A stretch of 64,000 bases of DNA from Burkholderia sp. (GCA_031253835.1 JAIRVP010000074.1:62001-126000); one strand, 5' to 3'; shown: positions 36,351 to 45,736, numbered from the stretch's first letter. Numbers and translations: made by a program. Notes: generated by a model not told the origin, from the sequence alone.

Positions 36351-38152
36351 ACGCGAACAACCTGTTGCAGACGTTGCTGTTCATCGTCGTGCTGCTCGCG
36401 GCGGCGGTACCGGTCGCGCGCTACCTGTCGGCGGTGATGGACGGCAGCTCGCGTGTCGTGCGCGTGTTCGGGCCGCTCGAACGCGCGCTGTACCGCGTCG
36501 CCGGCGTCGATGCCGGCAGCGAGATGAACTGGAAGCAGTACGCGATCGCGACGATCGCGTTCAATGCGCTCGGCGCGCTGTTCCTCTACGGCCTGCTGCG
36601 CCTGCAGGGCGTCCTGCCCGGCAATCCGCAGCAATTCGGCCCGATGACGGTCGACGGTGCGTTCAACACGGCCGTCAGCTTCGTCACCAACACGAACTGG
36701 CAGGATTACACGCCCGAGCAGACCGTCAGCTACCTGACGCAGATGCTCGGCCTGACCGTGCAGAACTTCCTGTCGGCGGCGACCGGCATCGTCGTCGTGA
36801 TCGCGCTGATCCGCGGCTTCGCGCGCCACACCGCGCAGACGATCGGCAACTTCTGGGTCGACCTGACGCGCGTGACGATGTACGTGCTCGTGCCGATGTC
36901 GGTCGTGATCGCCGCGCTGCTGATGAGCCAGGGCGTGATCCAGAACATGAAAGCCTACCAGGACGTGCCGGTGCTGCAGGCGAGCACCTATGCGGCGCCG
37001 AAGCTCGACGCGCAGGGCAACCCGGTGAAGGACGACAAGGGCAATGCGGTCACGGTGCCGACGCCGTTGACGAAGCAGACGCTCGCGATGGGCCCGGTCG
37101 CGTCGCAGGAAGCGATCAAGATGCTCGGCACCAACGGCGGCGGCTTCTTCAACGCGAACTCGGCCCACCCGTACGAGAACCCGACGCCGTTCGCGAACTT
37201 CATCCAGATCTTCGCGATCCTGATCATCCCGGCCGCGCTGTGTCTCGTGTTCGGCCGCATGATCGGCGACCGCCGGCAGGGCATCGCGGTGCTCGCGGCG
37301 ATGACGGTCGCGTTCGTGATCGCGATCGGCGTCGAGGTGAATGCCGAGCAGGGCGGCAACCCGACGCTCGCCGCGCTGCACGTCGACCAGTCGGCGAGCG
37401 CGCTGCAGCCGGGCGGCAACATGGAAGGCAAGGAAACGCGCTTCGGCATCGCGCAGACCGGCATCTTCACGGTTGCGACGACGGCCGCGTCGTGCGGCGC
37501 GGTCGACACGATGCACGATTCGCTGACGCCGCTCGGCGGCCTCGTGCCGATGCTGCTGATGCAACTGGGCGAGGTGATCTACGGCGGGGTCGGTTCGGGC
37601 CTCTACGGGATGCTCGTGTTCGCGCTGCTCGCGGTGTTCGTCGCCGGCCTGATGATCGGCCGCACGCCGGAATACGTCGGCAAGAAGATCGAAGCGTACG
37701 AGATGAAGATGGTGTCGATCGTCGTGCTGCTCACGCCGCTGCTCGTGCTGGTCGGCACGTCGATCGCGGTGCTTGCCGATGCAGGCAAGGCCGGCATCTC
37801 GAATCCCGGGCCGCACGGCTTCTCGGAAATCCTCTACGCGTTCAGCTCGGCCGCGAACAACAACGGCAGCGCGTTCGCGGGGCTGACGGTCGGCACGCCG
37901 TTCTACAACTGGATGACCGCGATCGCGATGTGGTTCGGCCGCTTCGGCACGATCGTGCCGGTGCTGGCGATCGCCGGTTCGCTCGCCGCGAAGAAGCGCA
38001 TCGCGGTGACGAGCGGCACGCTGCCGACGCACGGTCCGCTGTTCGTCGTGCTGCTGCTCGGCACCGTGCTGCTGGTGGGCGCGCTGACCTACGTGCCGGC
38101 GCTTGCGCTCGGCCCGGGCGTCGAGCACCTGATGATGTGGCTGGGCGCGTAA
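36347..38152 (+). CDS. kdpA: K+-transporting ATPase subunit KdpA
   Basis: 601 residues, the potassium-selective channel-like subunit with about ten membrane helices. Selectivity-filter regions are recognisable: SFVTNTNWQDYTPEQTVSYL, MLGTNGGGFFNANSAHPYEN, TTAASCGAVDTMHDSLTPLGG and SAANNNGSAFAGL, one for each repeat. It begins at the ATG overlapping the kdpF stop. It imports K+ against a gradient, driven by KdpB. The 54-nt gap to kdpB carries no terminator. Confidence 0.97.
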   Translation: MNANNLLQTLLFIVVLLAAAVPVARYLSAVMDGSSRVVRVFGPLERALYRVAGVDAGSEMNWKQYAIATIAFNALGALFLYGLLRLQGVLPGNPQQFGPMTVDGAFNTAVSFVTNTNWQDYTPEQTVSYLTQMLGLTVQNFLSAATGIVVVIALIRGFARHTAQTIGNFWVDLTRVTMYVLVPMSVVIAALLMSQGVIQNMKAYQDVPVLQASTYAAPKLDAQGNPVKDDKGNAVTVPTPLTKQTLAMGPVASQEAIKMLGTNGGGFFNANSAHPYENPTPFANFIQIFAILIIPAALCLVFGRMIGDRRQGIAVLAAMTVAFVIAIGVEVNAEQGGNPTLAALHVDQSASALQPGGNMEGKETRFGIAQTGIFTVATTAASCGAVDTMHDSLTPLGGLVPMLLMQLGEVIYGGVGSGLYGMLVFALLAVFVAGLMIGRTPEYVGKKIEAYEMKMVSIVVLLTPLLVLVGTSIAVLADAGKAGISNPGPHGFSEILYAFSSAANNNGSAFAGLTVGTPFYNWMTAIAMWFGRFGTIVPVLAIAGSLAAKKRIAVTSGTLPTHGPLFVVLLLGTVLLVGALTYVPALALGPGVEHLMMWLGA

Positions 38153-38206
38153 CGTGCGCCCGCATGGCGACACCCTGGAAAGACTGAAGAGATTGAAGAG
38201 ATCGCA

Positions 38207-40291
38207 ATGACTCAACATTCCGCAACACGGTCCATGTTCGATCCGGCGCTGCTGCGCCCGGCGATCGTGGATTCGTTCAAGAAACTCACGCCGCGCACGC
38301 AGTTCCGCAACCCGGTGATGTTCTGCGTGTACGTCGGCAGCATCCTGACCACGATCCTGTGGATCGCGGCGCTCGCCGGCCAGGCCGAGGCGCCCGCGGG
38401 CTTCATCCTCGCGATCGCGCTGTGGCTGTGGTTCACCGTGCTGTTCGCGAACTTCGCCGAAGCGCTCGCCGAAGGGCGCTCGAAGGCGCAGGCCGCGTCG
38501 CTGCGCAGCGCGAAGAAGGACGTGATGGCGAAGAAGCTCAACGAGCCGCATCCGAAGTCGCCGATCCGCATCACGACCGCGAGCGACCTGCGCAAGGGCG
38601 ACGTCGTGCTGGTCGAGACCGGCGACGTGATCCCGGCCGACGGCGAGGTTGTCGACGGCGTCGCGTCCGTCGACGAATCGGCGATCACCGGTGAATCCGC
38701 GCCGGTGATCCGCGAATCGGGCGGCGACTTCTCGTCGGTGACGGGCGGGACGCGCGTGCTGTCCGACTGGATCGTCGTCAAGGTCACCGCGAACCCCGGC
38801 GAGGCGTTCCTCGACCGGATGATCGCGATGGTCGAAGGCGCGAAGCGCAAGAAGACGCCGAACGAGATCGCGCTGACGATCCTGCTCGTCGCGCTGACGA
38901 TCGTGATGCTGCTGGCCACTGCCACGCTGCTGCCGTTCTCGATGTTCTCGGTCGAAGCGATGAAGGCCGGCCACGTGGTCACGATCACCGCGCTCGTCGC
39001 GCTGCTCGTGTGCCTGATCCCGACGACGATCGGCGGGCTGCTGTCCGCGATCGGCGTGGCCGGGATGAGCCGGATGATGCAGGCGAACGTGATCGCGACG
39101 TCGGGCCGCGCGGTGGAAGCGGCCGGCGACGTCGACGTGCTGCTGCTCGACAAGACCGGCACGATCACGCTCGGCAACCGCCAGGCGTCGACGTTCGTGC
39201 CGGCGCCGGGCGTGACCGAGGAAGCGCTGGCCGATGCCGCGCAACTGTCGTCGCTCGCCGACGAGACGCCGGAAGGCCGCAGCATCGTCGTGCTCGCGAA
39301 GGCGCGCTTCAACATTCGCCAGCGCGACATGGCGCAACTGCATGCGACGTTCCTCGGCTTTTCCGCGCAGACGCGGATGAGCGGCGTCGACCTGCCGGGC
39401 CGTGAAATCCGCAAGGGTGCGGCCGACGCGATCCGCCGCTACGTCGAGACGCACGGCAGCCGCTTCCCGGAGGAAGTGCGCCGCGCGGTCGACGAGGTGG
39501 CGCGCCGCGGCAGCACGCCGCTGGTCGTGGCCGACCTGCATGAAGGGGCGGCGCGCGTGCTCGGCGTGATCGAGCTGAAGGACATCGTGAAGGGCGGCAT
39601 CAAGGAGCGCTTCGCGGAACTGCGCAAGATGGGCATCAAGACCGTGATGGTGACGGGCGACAACCGTCTGACGGCCGCGGCGATCGCGGCGGAAGCCGGT
39701 GTCGACGACTTCCTCGCGGAAGCGACGCCGGAAACCAAGCTCGCGACGATCCGCGAGCACCAGGCGGCCGGCCGGCTCGTCGCGATGACGGGCGACGGCA
39801 CGAACGACGCGCCGGCGCTCGCGCAGGCCGACGTGGCGGTCGCGATGAACACGGGTACGCAGGCCGCGAAGGAAGCCGGCAACATGGTCGACCTCGACTC
39901 GAACCCGACGAAGCTGATCGAGATCGTCGAGATCGGCAAGCAGATGCTGATGACGCGCGGCTCGCTGACGACGTTCTCGATCGCGAACGACATCGCGAAG
40001 TATTTCGCGATCATCCCGGCCGCGTTCGTGACGACCTACCCGCAGCTGCGCGTGCTCGACATCATGCACCTGACGTCGCCGGCGTCCGCGATCCTGTCGG
40101 CGGTGATCTTCAACGCGCTGATCATCGTCGCGCTGATCCCGCTCGCGCTGAAGGGCGTCACGTACCGGCCGCTCGGCGCCGCGTCGCTGCTGCGCCGCAA
40201 CCTGCTGGTCTACGGCCTCGGCGGCGTGCTGCTGCCGTTCCCGTTCATCAAGCTGATCGACATGACGCTCGCTGCACTCGGCTGGGCCTGA
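38207..40291 (+). CDS. kdpB: K+-transporting P-type ATPase subunit KdpB
   Basis: 694 residues. P-type ATPase motifs are present in order: actuator loop SAITGESAPVI (TGES), phosphorylation site LLDKTGTITLGN with the aspartate at residue 315, nucleotide-domain motifs including KGAADAIRRYV, and hinge MTGDGTNDAPALAQADV. ATP hydrolysis here powers uptake through KdpA. The gene sits in the standard kdpFABC order and ends 25 nt before kdpC. Confidence 0.98.
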   Translation: MTQHSATRSMFDPALLRPAIVDSFKKLTPRTQFRNPVMFCVYVGSILTTILWIAALAGQAEAPAGFILAIALWLWFTVLFANFAEALAEGRSKAQAASLRSAKKDVMAKKLNEPHPKSPIRITTASDLRKGDVVLVETGDVIPADGEVVDGVASVDESAITGESAPVIRESGGDFSSVTGGTRVLSDWIVVKVTANPGEAFLDRMIAMVEGAKRKKTPNEIALTILLVALTIVMLLATATLLPFSMFSVEAMKAGHVVTITALVALLVCLIPTTIGGLLSAIGVAGMSRMMQANVIATSGRAVEAAGDVDVLLLDKTGTITLGNRQASTFVPAPGVTEEALADAAQLSSLADETPEGRSIVVLAKARFNIRQRDMAQLHATFLGFSAQTRMSGVDLPGREIRKGAADAIRRYVETHGSRFPEEVRRAVDEVARRGSTPLVVADLHEGAARVLGVIELKDIVKGGIKERFAELRKMGIKTVMVTGDNRLTAAAIAAEAGVDDFLAEATPETKLATIREHQAAGRLVAMTGDGTNDAPALAQADVAVAMNTGTQAAKEAGNMVDLDSNPTKLIEIVEIGKQMLMTRGSLTTFSIANDIAKYFAIIPAAFVTTYPQLRVLDIMHLTSPASAILSAVIFNALIIVALIPLALKGVTYRPLGAASLLRRNLLVYGLGGVLLPFPFIKLIDMTLAALGWA

Positions 40292-40316
40292 TCCGGCCGT
40301 ACTTGAAGGAAACATC

Positions 40317-40898
40317 ATGAAAACGTTGATTCGCCCGCTCGTCGTGCTGTTTGTCGTCCTGACCGCCGTGACGGGCCTCGCTTACCCGGCCGTGATGACC
40401 GTGTTCGGCCAGGCCGTGTTCCCGTCGCAGGCGAACGGCAGCCTGATCGAGAAGGACGGCAAGGCGGTCGGCTCCGCGCTGATCGGCCAGCCGTTCGACG
40501 CGCCGAAGTACTTCTGGGGCCGGCTGTCGGCCACCGCGCCGATGCCGTACAACGCGACCGGCTCCGGCGGCTCGAACCTCGGCCCGCTGAACCCGTCGCT
40601 CGCCGACCAGGTGAAGGGGCGCATCGCCGCGCTGCGCGATGCCGGCACCGACATGTCGAAGCCCGTGCCGGTCGACCTCGTGACGGCATCGGCGAGCGGC
40701 CTCGATCCGGAGATCACGCCGGCTGCCGCCGCGTACCAGGTCGAGCGCATCGCGAAGGCGCGCAACCTGGCGCCGGACGCGGTCGCGCAGCTCGTCGCCG
40801 CGAACACGACGGGCCGCCAGTTCGGCGTGCTCGGCGAGCCGCGCGTGAACGTGCTGAAGCTGAACCTCGCACTCGACGCGGCGCAGGCCGCGCACTGA
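40317..40898 (+). CDS. kdpC: K+-transporting ATPase subunit KdpC
   Basis: 193 residues, an N-terminal membrane helix (LIRPLVVLFVVLTAVTGLAY) and a periplasmic domain. Typical blocks are NGSLIEKDGKAVGSALIGQPF, YFWGRLSATAPMPYNATGSGGSN, and RFGVLGEPRVNVLKLNLAL-like residues at the end. KdpC is thought to aid complex assembly and catalysis. AAGGAAAC precedes the ATG. Two terminators follow. Confidence 0.96.
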   Translation: MKTLIRPLVVLFVVLTAVTGLAYPAVMTVFGQAVFPSQANGSLIEKDGKAVGSALIGQPFDAPKYFWGRLSATAPMPYNATGSGGSNLGPLNPSLADQVKGRIAALRDAGTDMSKPVPVDLVTASASGLDPEITPAAAAYQVERIAKARNLAPDAVAQLVAANTTGRQFGVLGEPRVNVLKLNLALDAAQAAH

Positions 40899-40925
40899 GC
40901 GCGGCCGGGCTTCCGGCGACGACCG

Positions 40926-40965
40926 GCGTCCGGCGCGGGATGATCCGCGCCGGACGCACCTTTTT
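40926..40965 (+). terminator. Strong terminator after kdpC
   Basis: A 13-bp perfect stem (40926-40938 with 40945-40957), 6-nt loop GATGAT, then ACC and five T. Confidence 0.85.
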
Positions 40966-40968
40966 CCC

Positions 40969-40996
40969 GACGGCGCCTGCGCCGTCTTTGCCTTTT
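40969..40996 (+). terminator. Second, tandem terminator between kdpC and kdpD
   Basis: A 7-bp perfect stem (40969-40975 with 40980-40986) around CCTG, followed by TTTGCCTTTT. It directly follows the first terminator. Confidence 0.65.
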
Positions 40997-41059
40997 GCGG
41001 CGATTTGGAACAACAATGCTCGTACTCGCGCGCATCCGGGCGCTCCGCTTTCCTGACGC

Positions 41060-43903
41060 ATGAACCGTCCCGATCCAGACCAACTCCTCGACAAGCTGCA
41101 ACGAGACGAAGAAAAGCAGCGGCGCGGCCAGCTCAAGATCTTCTTCGGCGCTTCCGCCGGCGTCGGCAAGACCTACGCGATGCTGCGGGCCGCGCGCCAG
41201 CGTCTGCAGGAAGGCGTCGACGTCGTCGTCGGCATCGTCGAGACCCACGGCCGCAGCGAGACCGCCGCGCTGCTCGACGGCCTCGACGTGCTGCCGCTCG
41301 CGCGCATCGACTACCGCGGCCGCACGCTCGCCGAATTCGATCTCGACGGCGCGCTCGCGCGCGAGCCGCAACTGATCCTCGTCGACGAGCTCGCGCATTC
41401 GAACGTGCAGGGCGCGCGGCACCTGAAGCGCTGGCAGGACGTCTACGAGCTGCTCGACGCGGGCATCGACGTGTATACGACCGTCAACGTCCAGCACCTC
41501 GAAAGCCTGAACGACGTGGTCGGCGCGATCACCGGCATCCGCGTGTGGGAGACCGTGCCCGACCGCGTGTTCGATGCGGCCGACGAAGTCACGCTCGTCG
41601 ACCTGCCGGCTGAGGAGCTGCTCGAGCGGATGCGCGACGGCAAGGTCTATCTCGCGCAGCAGGCCGAGCGCGCGGTGCGCAACTTCTTCCGCAAGGGCAA
41701 CCTGATCGCGCTGCGCGAACTGGCGCTGCGGCGCACGGCCGACCGCGTCGACGCGCAGATGCGCGAGTACCGCGCCGACCGCTCGATCCAGCGCATCTGG
41801 CAGGCGCGCGAGCGGCTGCTCGTGTGCGTCGGGCCCGGCGCCGAAGCGCCGACGCTCGTGCGCGCAGCCGCGCGGCTCGCCGCGAGCCTGAAGGCCGACT
41901 GGCTGGCCGTGTACGTCGAGACGCCGCGCCTGCAGCGGCTGCCCGATGCGCGGCGGCAGCGCACGCTCGATGCGCTGAAGCTCGCGGCCGAACTCGGCGC
42001 GGAAACCGCCACGCTCGCCGGCGCCGACGCGGTCGCGGCGCTGATCGGCTATGCGAAGGTGCGCAACGTGTCGAAGATCGTCGCGGGCGGCTCGCCGAAG
42101 GCCGGGCTCATGCGCCGCCTCGCGCGGCCGTTCGGCGAGCAGCTCGCCGAACGCGCGGGCGACGTCGACCTGATGCTGATCCGTGCGTCCGCGAGCGACG
42201 AGGCGCGCGCCGCACCGCTCGATGCGCGGGCGCGCGACTGGCGCGATGCGTTTGCGCAGTTCGGCACGCACCGTTCGCCGCCGCGGCACTACGTGTATGC
42301 GGCCGCGATCTGCGCGGCGATTACCGTCGTCGCGAACCTCGTGTCCGAGCGGCTCGACCTGACGAACCTCGTGATGCTGTATTTGCTCGGCGTCGTGTTC
42401 TCGGCCGTGCGGCTCGGGCGCGGCCCGGGCGTGCTGCAGTCGTTCCTGTCGGTGGCCGCGTTCGACTACTTCTTCGTGCCGCCGCGCATGTCGTTCTCGG
42501 TCAGCGACACGCAATACCTGCTGACCTTCTTCGGGATGCTGCTGACGTCGCTCGTGATCAGCCACCTGACGTCGACGCTGACGCGCCAGGCGAGCGTCGC
42601 GCAGCGCCGCGAGCGCCGCACCGGCGCGATCTACGCGATGGCGCGCGAGCTCGGCGCGGCGCTGACGACCGAGCAGATCGTCGAGATCGGCAGCCGCCAC
42701 GTCGGCGAGGTGTTCCGCGCGCGCGTCGCGTTCCTGCTGCCCGACAGCGCGGACAAGGTGCGCCAGAAGATCGAGGAGCCCGACGCAGCCGTCACGCTGA
42801 CGGGCGCCGATCTCGACAGCGACGTCGGCCAGTGGGTGTACGACCAGCAGAAGCCGGCCGGCCGCGGCACCGATACCTTGCCCGCGACGGCCGCGCTGTA
42901 CCTGCCGCTGAAGGCGCCGATGCGCACGCGCGGCGTGCTCGCGGTCGCGTCGCGCGAGCCGCGCGAGCTCGAGGTGCCCGAGCAGCAGCGGATGCTCGAC
43001 GCGTTCGCCGCGCAGATCGCGCTCGCGCTCGAACGCGTGCACTACGTCGAGATCGCGCGCGACGCGCTCGTCAACATGGAGTCCGAGCGGCTGCGCAACT
43101 CGCTGCTGTCGGCGATCTCGCACGACCTGCGCACGCCGCTGACGACGATCGTCGGTTTCTCGTCGATGCTCGCGAACGGGCGTGCGGCCGCGCAGGGCGG
43201 CGACACCGCGGCGGCCGAGCGCTTCGCGCAGCGCGAGGGCGAGCTCGTCGACGCGATCCACGACGAGGCGCTGCGGATGACGGGCATCGTCACGAACCTG
43301 CTCGACATGGCGCGGCTGCAGGCCGGCAGCCTGCAGCTCAAGCGCCAGTGGTCGCTGCTCGAGGAGACCGTCGGCGCCGCGCTGGCCGCGTGCAAGCGCG
43401 TGCTCGCGCGTCATCCGGCGCGCGTCACGCTGCCGGCCGACCTGCCGCTGCTGCAGATGGATGCGGTGCTGATGGAGCGCCTGTTCACCAACCTGTTCGA
43501 GAACGCGGCGAAATACACGCCGCCCGATACGCCGATCGACATCGGCGCGGAGCGCGTGACCGACGACGGGCTGCCGTTCGTGCGCGTGCATGTCGACGAT
43601 CACGGCCCGGGCCTGCCGGCCGGCATGGAAACGCGCATCTTCGACAAGTTCACGCGCGGCGAGAAGGAATCGGCGACGCCGGGCATCGGGCTCGGCCTCG
43701 CGATCTGCCGCGCGATCGTCGAGGCGCACGGCGGTAAAATCGGCGCGCTCAACCGCACCGCGCCCGACGGCCGCGTGACGGGCGCGCGCTTCTGGTTCAC
43801 GCTGCCGGTCGAGACGCCGCCGGCCGCGCCTGCCGTGCCCGACGACGAATCCGACGTGCCGGGCGCATCGTCCCCATCCGAGTCATTGCCAGACCATGAG
43901 TGA
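41060..43903 (+). CDS. kdpD: Osmosensitive K+ channel sensor histidine kinase KdpD
   Basis: 947 residues. The N-terminal KdpD domain has a Walker A, FFGASAGVGKTYAMLRAARQ (near 30), and LILVDELAHSNVQGARHLKRW (Walker B region). A Usp-like domain covers about 250-375, four membrane helices about 415-500, a GAF-like region follows, and the kinase core has the phospho-accepting histidine at about 688 in AISHDLRTPL. NLFENAAKYT (N box) and GIGLGLAICRAIV (G boxes) complete the ATPase domain. It senses potassium limitation and phosphorylates KdpE. It overlaps kdpE by 8 nt. No clear Shine-Dalgarno precedes the ATG. Confidence 0.97.
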   Translation: MNRPDPDQLLDKLQRDEEKQRRGQLKIFFGASAGVGKTYAMLRAARQRLQEGVDVVVGIVETHGRSETAALLDGLDVLPLARIDYRGRTLAEFDLDGALAREPQLILVDELAHSNVQGARHLKRWQDVYELLDAGIDVYTTVNVQHLESLNDVVGAITGIRVWETVPDRVFDAADEVTLVDLPAEELLERMRDGKVYLAQQAERAVRNFFRKGNLIALRELALRRTADRVDAQMREYRADRSIQRIWQARERLLVCVGPGAEAPTLVRAAARLAASLKADWLAVYVETPRLQRLPDARRQRTLDALKLAAELGAETATLAGADAVAALIGYAKVRNVSKIVAGGSPKAGLMRRLARPFGEQLAERAGDVDLMLIRASASDEARAAPLDARARDWRDAFAQFGTHRSPPRHYVYAAAICAAITVVANLVSERLDLTNLVMLYLLGVVFSAVRLGRGPGVLQSFLSVAAFDYFFVPPRMSFSVSDTQYLLTFFGMLLTSLVISHLTSTLTRQASVAQRRERRTGAIYAMARELGAALTTEQIVEIGSRHVGEVFRARVAFLLPDSADKVRQKIEEPDAAVTLTGADLDSDVGQWVYDQQKPAGRGTDTLPATAALYLPLKAPMRTRGVLAVASREPRELEVPEQQRMLDAFAAQIALALERVHYVEIARDALVNMESERLRNSLLSAISHDLRTPLTTIVGFSSMLANGRAAAQGGDTAAAERFAQREGELVDAIHDEALRMTGIVTNLLDMARLQAGSLQLKRQWSLLEETVGAALAACKRVLARHPARVTLPADLPLLQMDAVLMERLFTNLFENAAKYTPPDTPIDIGAERVTDDGLPFVRVHVDDHGPGLPAGMETRIFDKFTRGEKESATPGIGLGLAICRAIVEAHGGKIGALNRTAPDGRVTGARFWFTLPVETPPAAPAVPDDESDVPGASSPSESLPDHE

Positions 43904-44594
43904 ACCCAGCCTGACCGTTGTCCTGATCGAGGACGAAAAGCAGATCCGCCGCTTCGTGCGCGCCGCGCTCGAAGAGGAGGACATCGCGGTGTTCGAGGCC
44001 GAGACGGGCAAGCAGGGGCTGATCGACGCGGCGACGCGCAAGCCCGACCTCGTGATCGTCGACCTCGGCCTGCCCGACACCGACGGCCTCGACGTGATCC
44101 GCGAACTGCGCGGCTGGTCCGAGGTGCCGGTGATCGTGCTGTCCGCGCGCACGCAGGAAGAGGAGAAGGTCGCCGCGCTCGACGCGGGCGCCGACGACTA
44201 CCTGACCAAGCCGTTCGGCGTGTCCGAACTGCGCGCGCGGATCCGCGCGCAACTGCGCCGGCGCAACCAGGGCGGCGCGAACGAATCGCCGAAGGTGACC
44301 TTCGGCACCGTGACCGTCGATCTCGCGCTCCGCCAGGTATGGCGCGACGGCGAGATCGTGCACCTGACGCCGCTCGAATACCGGCTGCTCGCGACGCTCG
44401 TGCGGCACGCGGGGCGCGTGCTCACGCACCGCCAGCTGCTGCGCGACGTGTGGGGGCCGTCGCACGTCGAAAGCCATCACTATCTGCGCATCTACATGGC
44501 GCACCTGCGGCAGAAGCTCGAACTCGACCCCGCGCAGCCGGAGTACATCGTCACCGAGACGGGCGTCGGCTACCGGCTCGTCGGTGCGGCGTGA
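43896..44594 (+). CDS. kdpE: Response regulator KdpE
   Basis: 232 residues of the OmpR/PhoB class. The receiver domain has acidic residues at 12-13, the phosphorylation site D56 (VIVDLGLPDTDGLDV), and the late Lys in LTKPFG. The winged-helix DNA-binding domain (about 135-230) contains LTPLEYRLLATLVRHAGRVL and ends GVGYRLVGA. It should activate kdpFABC under potassium shortage. Its start lies within the end of kdpD, so the two are translationally linked. Confidence 0.97.
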   Translation: MSEPSLTVVLIEDEKQIRRFVRAALEEEDIAVFEAETGKQGLIDAATRKPDLVIVDLGLPDTDGLDVIRELRGWSEVPVIVLSARTQEEEKVAALDAGADDYLTKPFGVSELRARIRAQLRRRNQGGANESPKVTFGTVTVDLALRQVWRDGEIVHLTPLEYRLLATLVRHAGRVLTHRQLLRDVWGPSHVESHHYLRIYMAHLRQKLELDPAQPEYIVTETGVGYRLVGAA

Positions 44595-44752
44595 TGGAGC
44601 GGGGCGGGCGGCAGCGGCGCGGCTGCGTATGACGTCGCGTGCCGGCAGGGTTGCGCCGGCGCGACAGTCTCGCGACCTGCGCCGGCCTTGCACACCGCGC
44701 GCTCATTCCCCGTTATCCTGACCGTTCCGCGAACGAAAACGAGGAGCGTGCA

Positions 44753-45034
44753 ATGTCCGTCCGTCTGGTCGTCATCTGTGCGCTGGCGCTCGCTGCGCCC
44801 GGCGCGTTCGCCCAACCGCTGCCGCCCGGGCAGCAGCCGCCCGCCCAGGCGGCCATGGCCAATCCCGCATCGGTCAACTGCGAGAAGCTCGGCGGTCGCC
44901 ACGTGGTCCGGAGCCTGCCGGGCGGGCAGGTCGGGATGTGCCTGTTCAAGGATGGCCGCGTGTGCGAGGAGTGGGCGCTGTACCGCGACGACCGCTGCGT
45001 CGGCGGCGCCGCGCCGAAGCGCGTGTCGAACTGA
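44753..45034 (+). CDS. DUF333-family secreted small protein
   Basis: 93 residues with a GAGGAGCG ribosome site. MSVRLVVICALALAAPGAFA is a signal peptide cleaved near residue 20. The mature region has NPASVNCEKLGGRHVV and GGQVGMCLFKDGRVCEEWALYRDDRC, the DUF333 pattern with four cysteines, probably two disulphides. The family is sometimes annotated as putative hemolysin without direct evidence. It stands alone between kdpE and the sugE riboswitch. Confidence 0.85.
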   Translation: MSVRLVVICALALAAPGAFAQPLPPGQQPPAQAAMANPASVNCEKLGGRHVVRSLPGGQVGMCLFKDGRVCEEWALYRDDRCVGGAAPKRVSN

Positions 45035-45116
45035 CCGGGCTGACCGGGCCCGGCCGATCGCGCCCCGGATCGGCCGCCGGCCGGCCCCGCAGCCGGCGCG
45101 TCCGTAAGCAACTTGT

Positions 45117-45122
45117 TATACT
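45117..45122 (+). promoter_or_regulatory. -10 element upstream of the guanidine-II riboswitch
   Basis: TATACT, whose expected transcription start (about 45129) falls just before the first riboswitch hairpin at 45131. No convincing -35 is seen. Confidence 0.5.
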
Positions 45123-45130
45123 CGGCGCCG

Positions 45131-45174
45131 CCCGGGGACGACCCCGGGTCATTCGCTTCAACGGGGACGGCCCC
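45131..45174 (+). ncRNA. Guanidine-II (mini-ykkC) riboswitch controlling sugE/gdx
   Basis: Two short GC hairpins, each closed by an ACGR tetraloop, lie 22 nt upstream of the sugE ATG. Hairpin 1 is a 7-bp stem (45131-45137 with 45142-45148) with loop ACGA. Hairpin 2 is a 4-bp GGGG/CCCC stem (45163-45166 with 45171-45174) with loop ACGG. A 14-nt linker joins them. Paired ACGR hairpins ahead of an SMR-family guanidinium exporter are the definition of the mini-ykkC class, which binds guanidine and frees the ribosome-binding site. A GGAG stands at 45184-45187. Confidence 0.88.
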
Positions 45175-45196
45175 ATCCGATACGGAGTACGTCGAG

Positions 45197-45517
45197 ATGG
45201 CGTGGGTATGGTTGTTGATTGCCGGTTTGCTGGAAGTCGCCTGGGCGGCCGGCCTGAAATCCTCGGATGGCTTCACGAAGCTCGGTCCGTCGGTGTTTAC
45301 GATCGTGACGGCGCTGGCCAGCTTCGGGCTGCTCGCGGTTGCGATGCGCCAGTTGCCGCTCGGCACCGCGTACGCGGTGTGGACGGGCATCGGCGCGGTC
45401 GGCGCGTTCGTGTTCGGCATCGTGATGATGGGCGAGGCACTGACCGCCGCACGCGTCGCGAGCGCCGTGCTGATCGTCGCGGGGCTGATCGGCCTCAAGC
45501 TGTCGTCGGCCGCCTGA
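45197..45517 (+). CDS. sugE: SMR-family guanidinium exporter (SugE/Gdx)
   Basis: 106 residues with four membrane helices. It begins MAWVWLLIAGLLEVAWAAGLK, holding the essential membrane glutamate (E13) of the SMR family, then PLGTAYAVWTGIGAVGAFV, the GTAYAVWTGIG signature. The KSSDGFTK loop separates helices 1 and 2, as in Gdx-type rather than EmrE-type SMR members. Gdx exports guanidinium with proton exchange. The upstream mini-ykkC element strongly supports this role over general quaternary-ammonium resistance. GGAG precedes the ATG. Confidence 0.93.
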   Translation: MAWVWLLIAGLLEVAWAAGLKSSDGFTKLGPSVFTIVTALASFGLLAVAMRQLPLGTAYAVWTGIGAVGAFVFGIVMMGEALTAARVASAVLIVAGLIGLKLSSAA

Positions 45518-45597
45518 CGCCGGCGTCCGGCACCCGGGCGCGCAGGCGCCCGGGATATCGCACTGCGGAATTGCGCCGGTCACCCGGATAGCCTGTC

Positions 45598-45603
45598 TAT
45601 AAT
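45598..45603 (+). promoter_or_regulatory. -10 element for the DUF4126 gene
   Basis: A perfect TATAAT about 130 nt before the DUF4126 start. The nearest -35-like TTGCGC (45571-45576) is 21 nt away, longer than ideal. Confidence 0.4.
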
Positions 45604-45736
45604 GGAACGCATTCGGGCCTGAATACCGTCGTGCTTCTCGCAGCACACGGCGCCGGTCGCCACGCGCCGCGCGGCCGGTCTGTCCGACCCGATCCGATCC
45701 ATCGGCAAATCGCACGGAAAGTGCAAGGAGAGGGCG

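Noticed and set aside
36188..40318. A 1376-codon minus-strand open frame opposite kdpFABC
   Set aside because: Composition artefact of the antisense strand: low-complexity Arg/Asp/His-rich sequence and complete overlap with unmistakable kdp genes.
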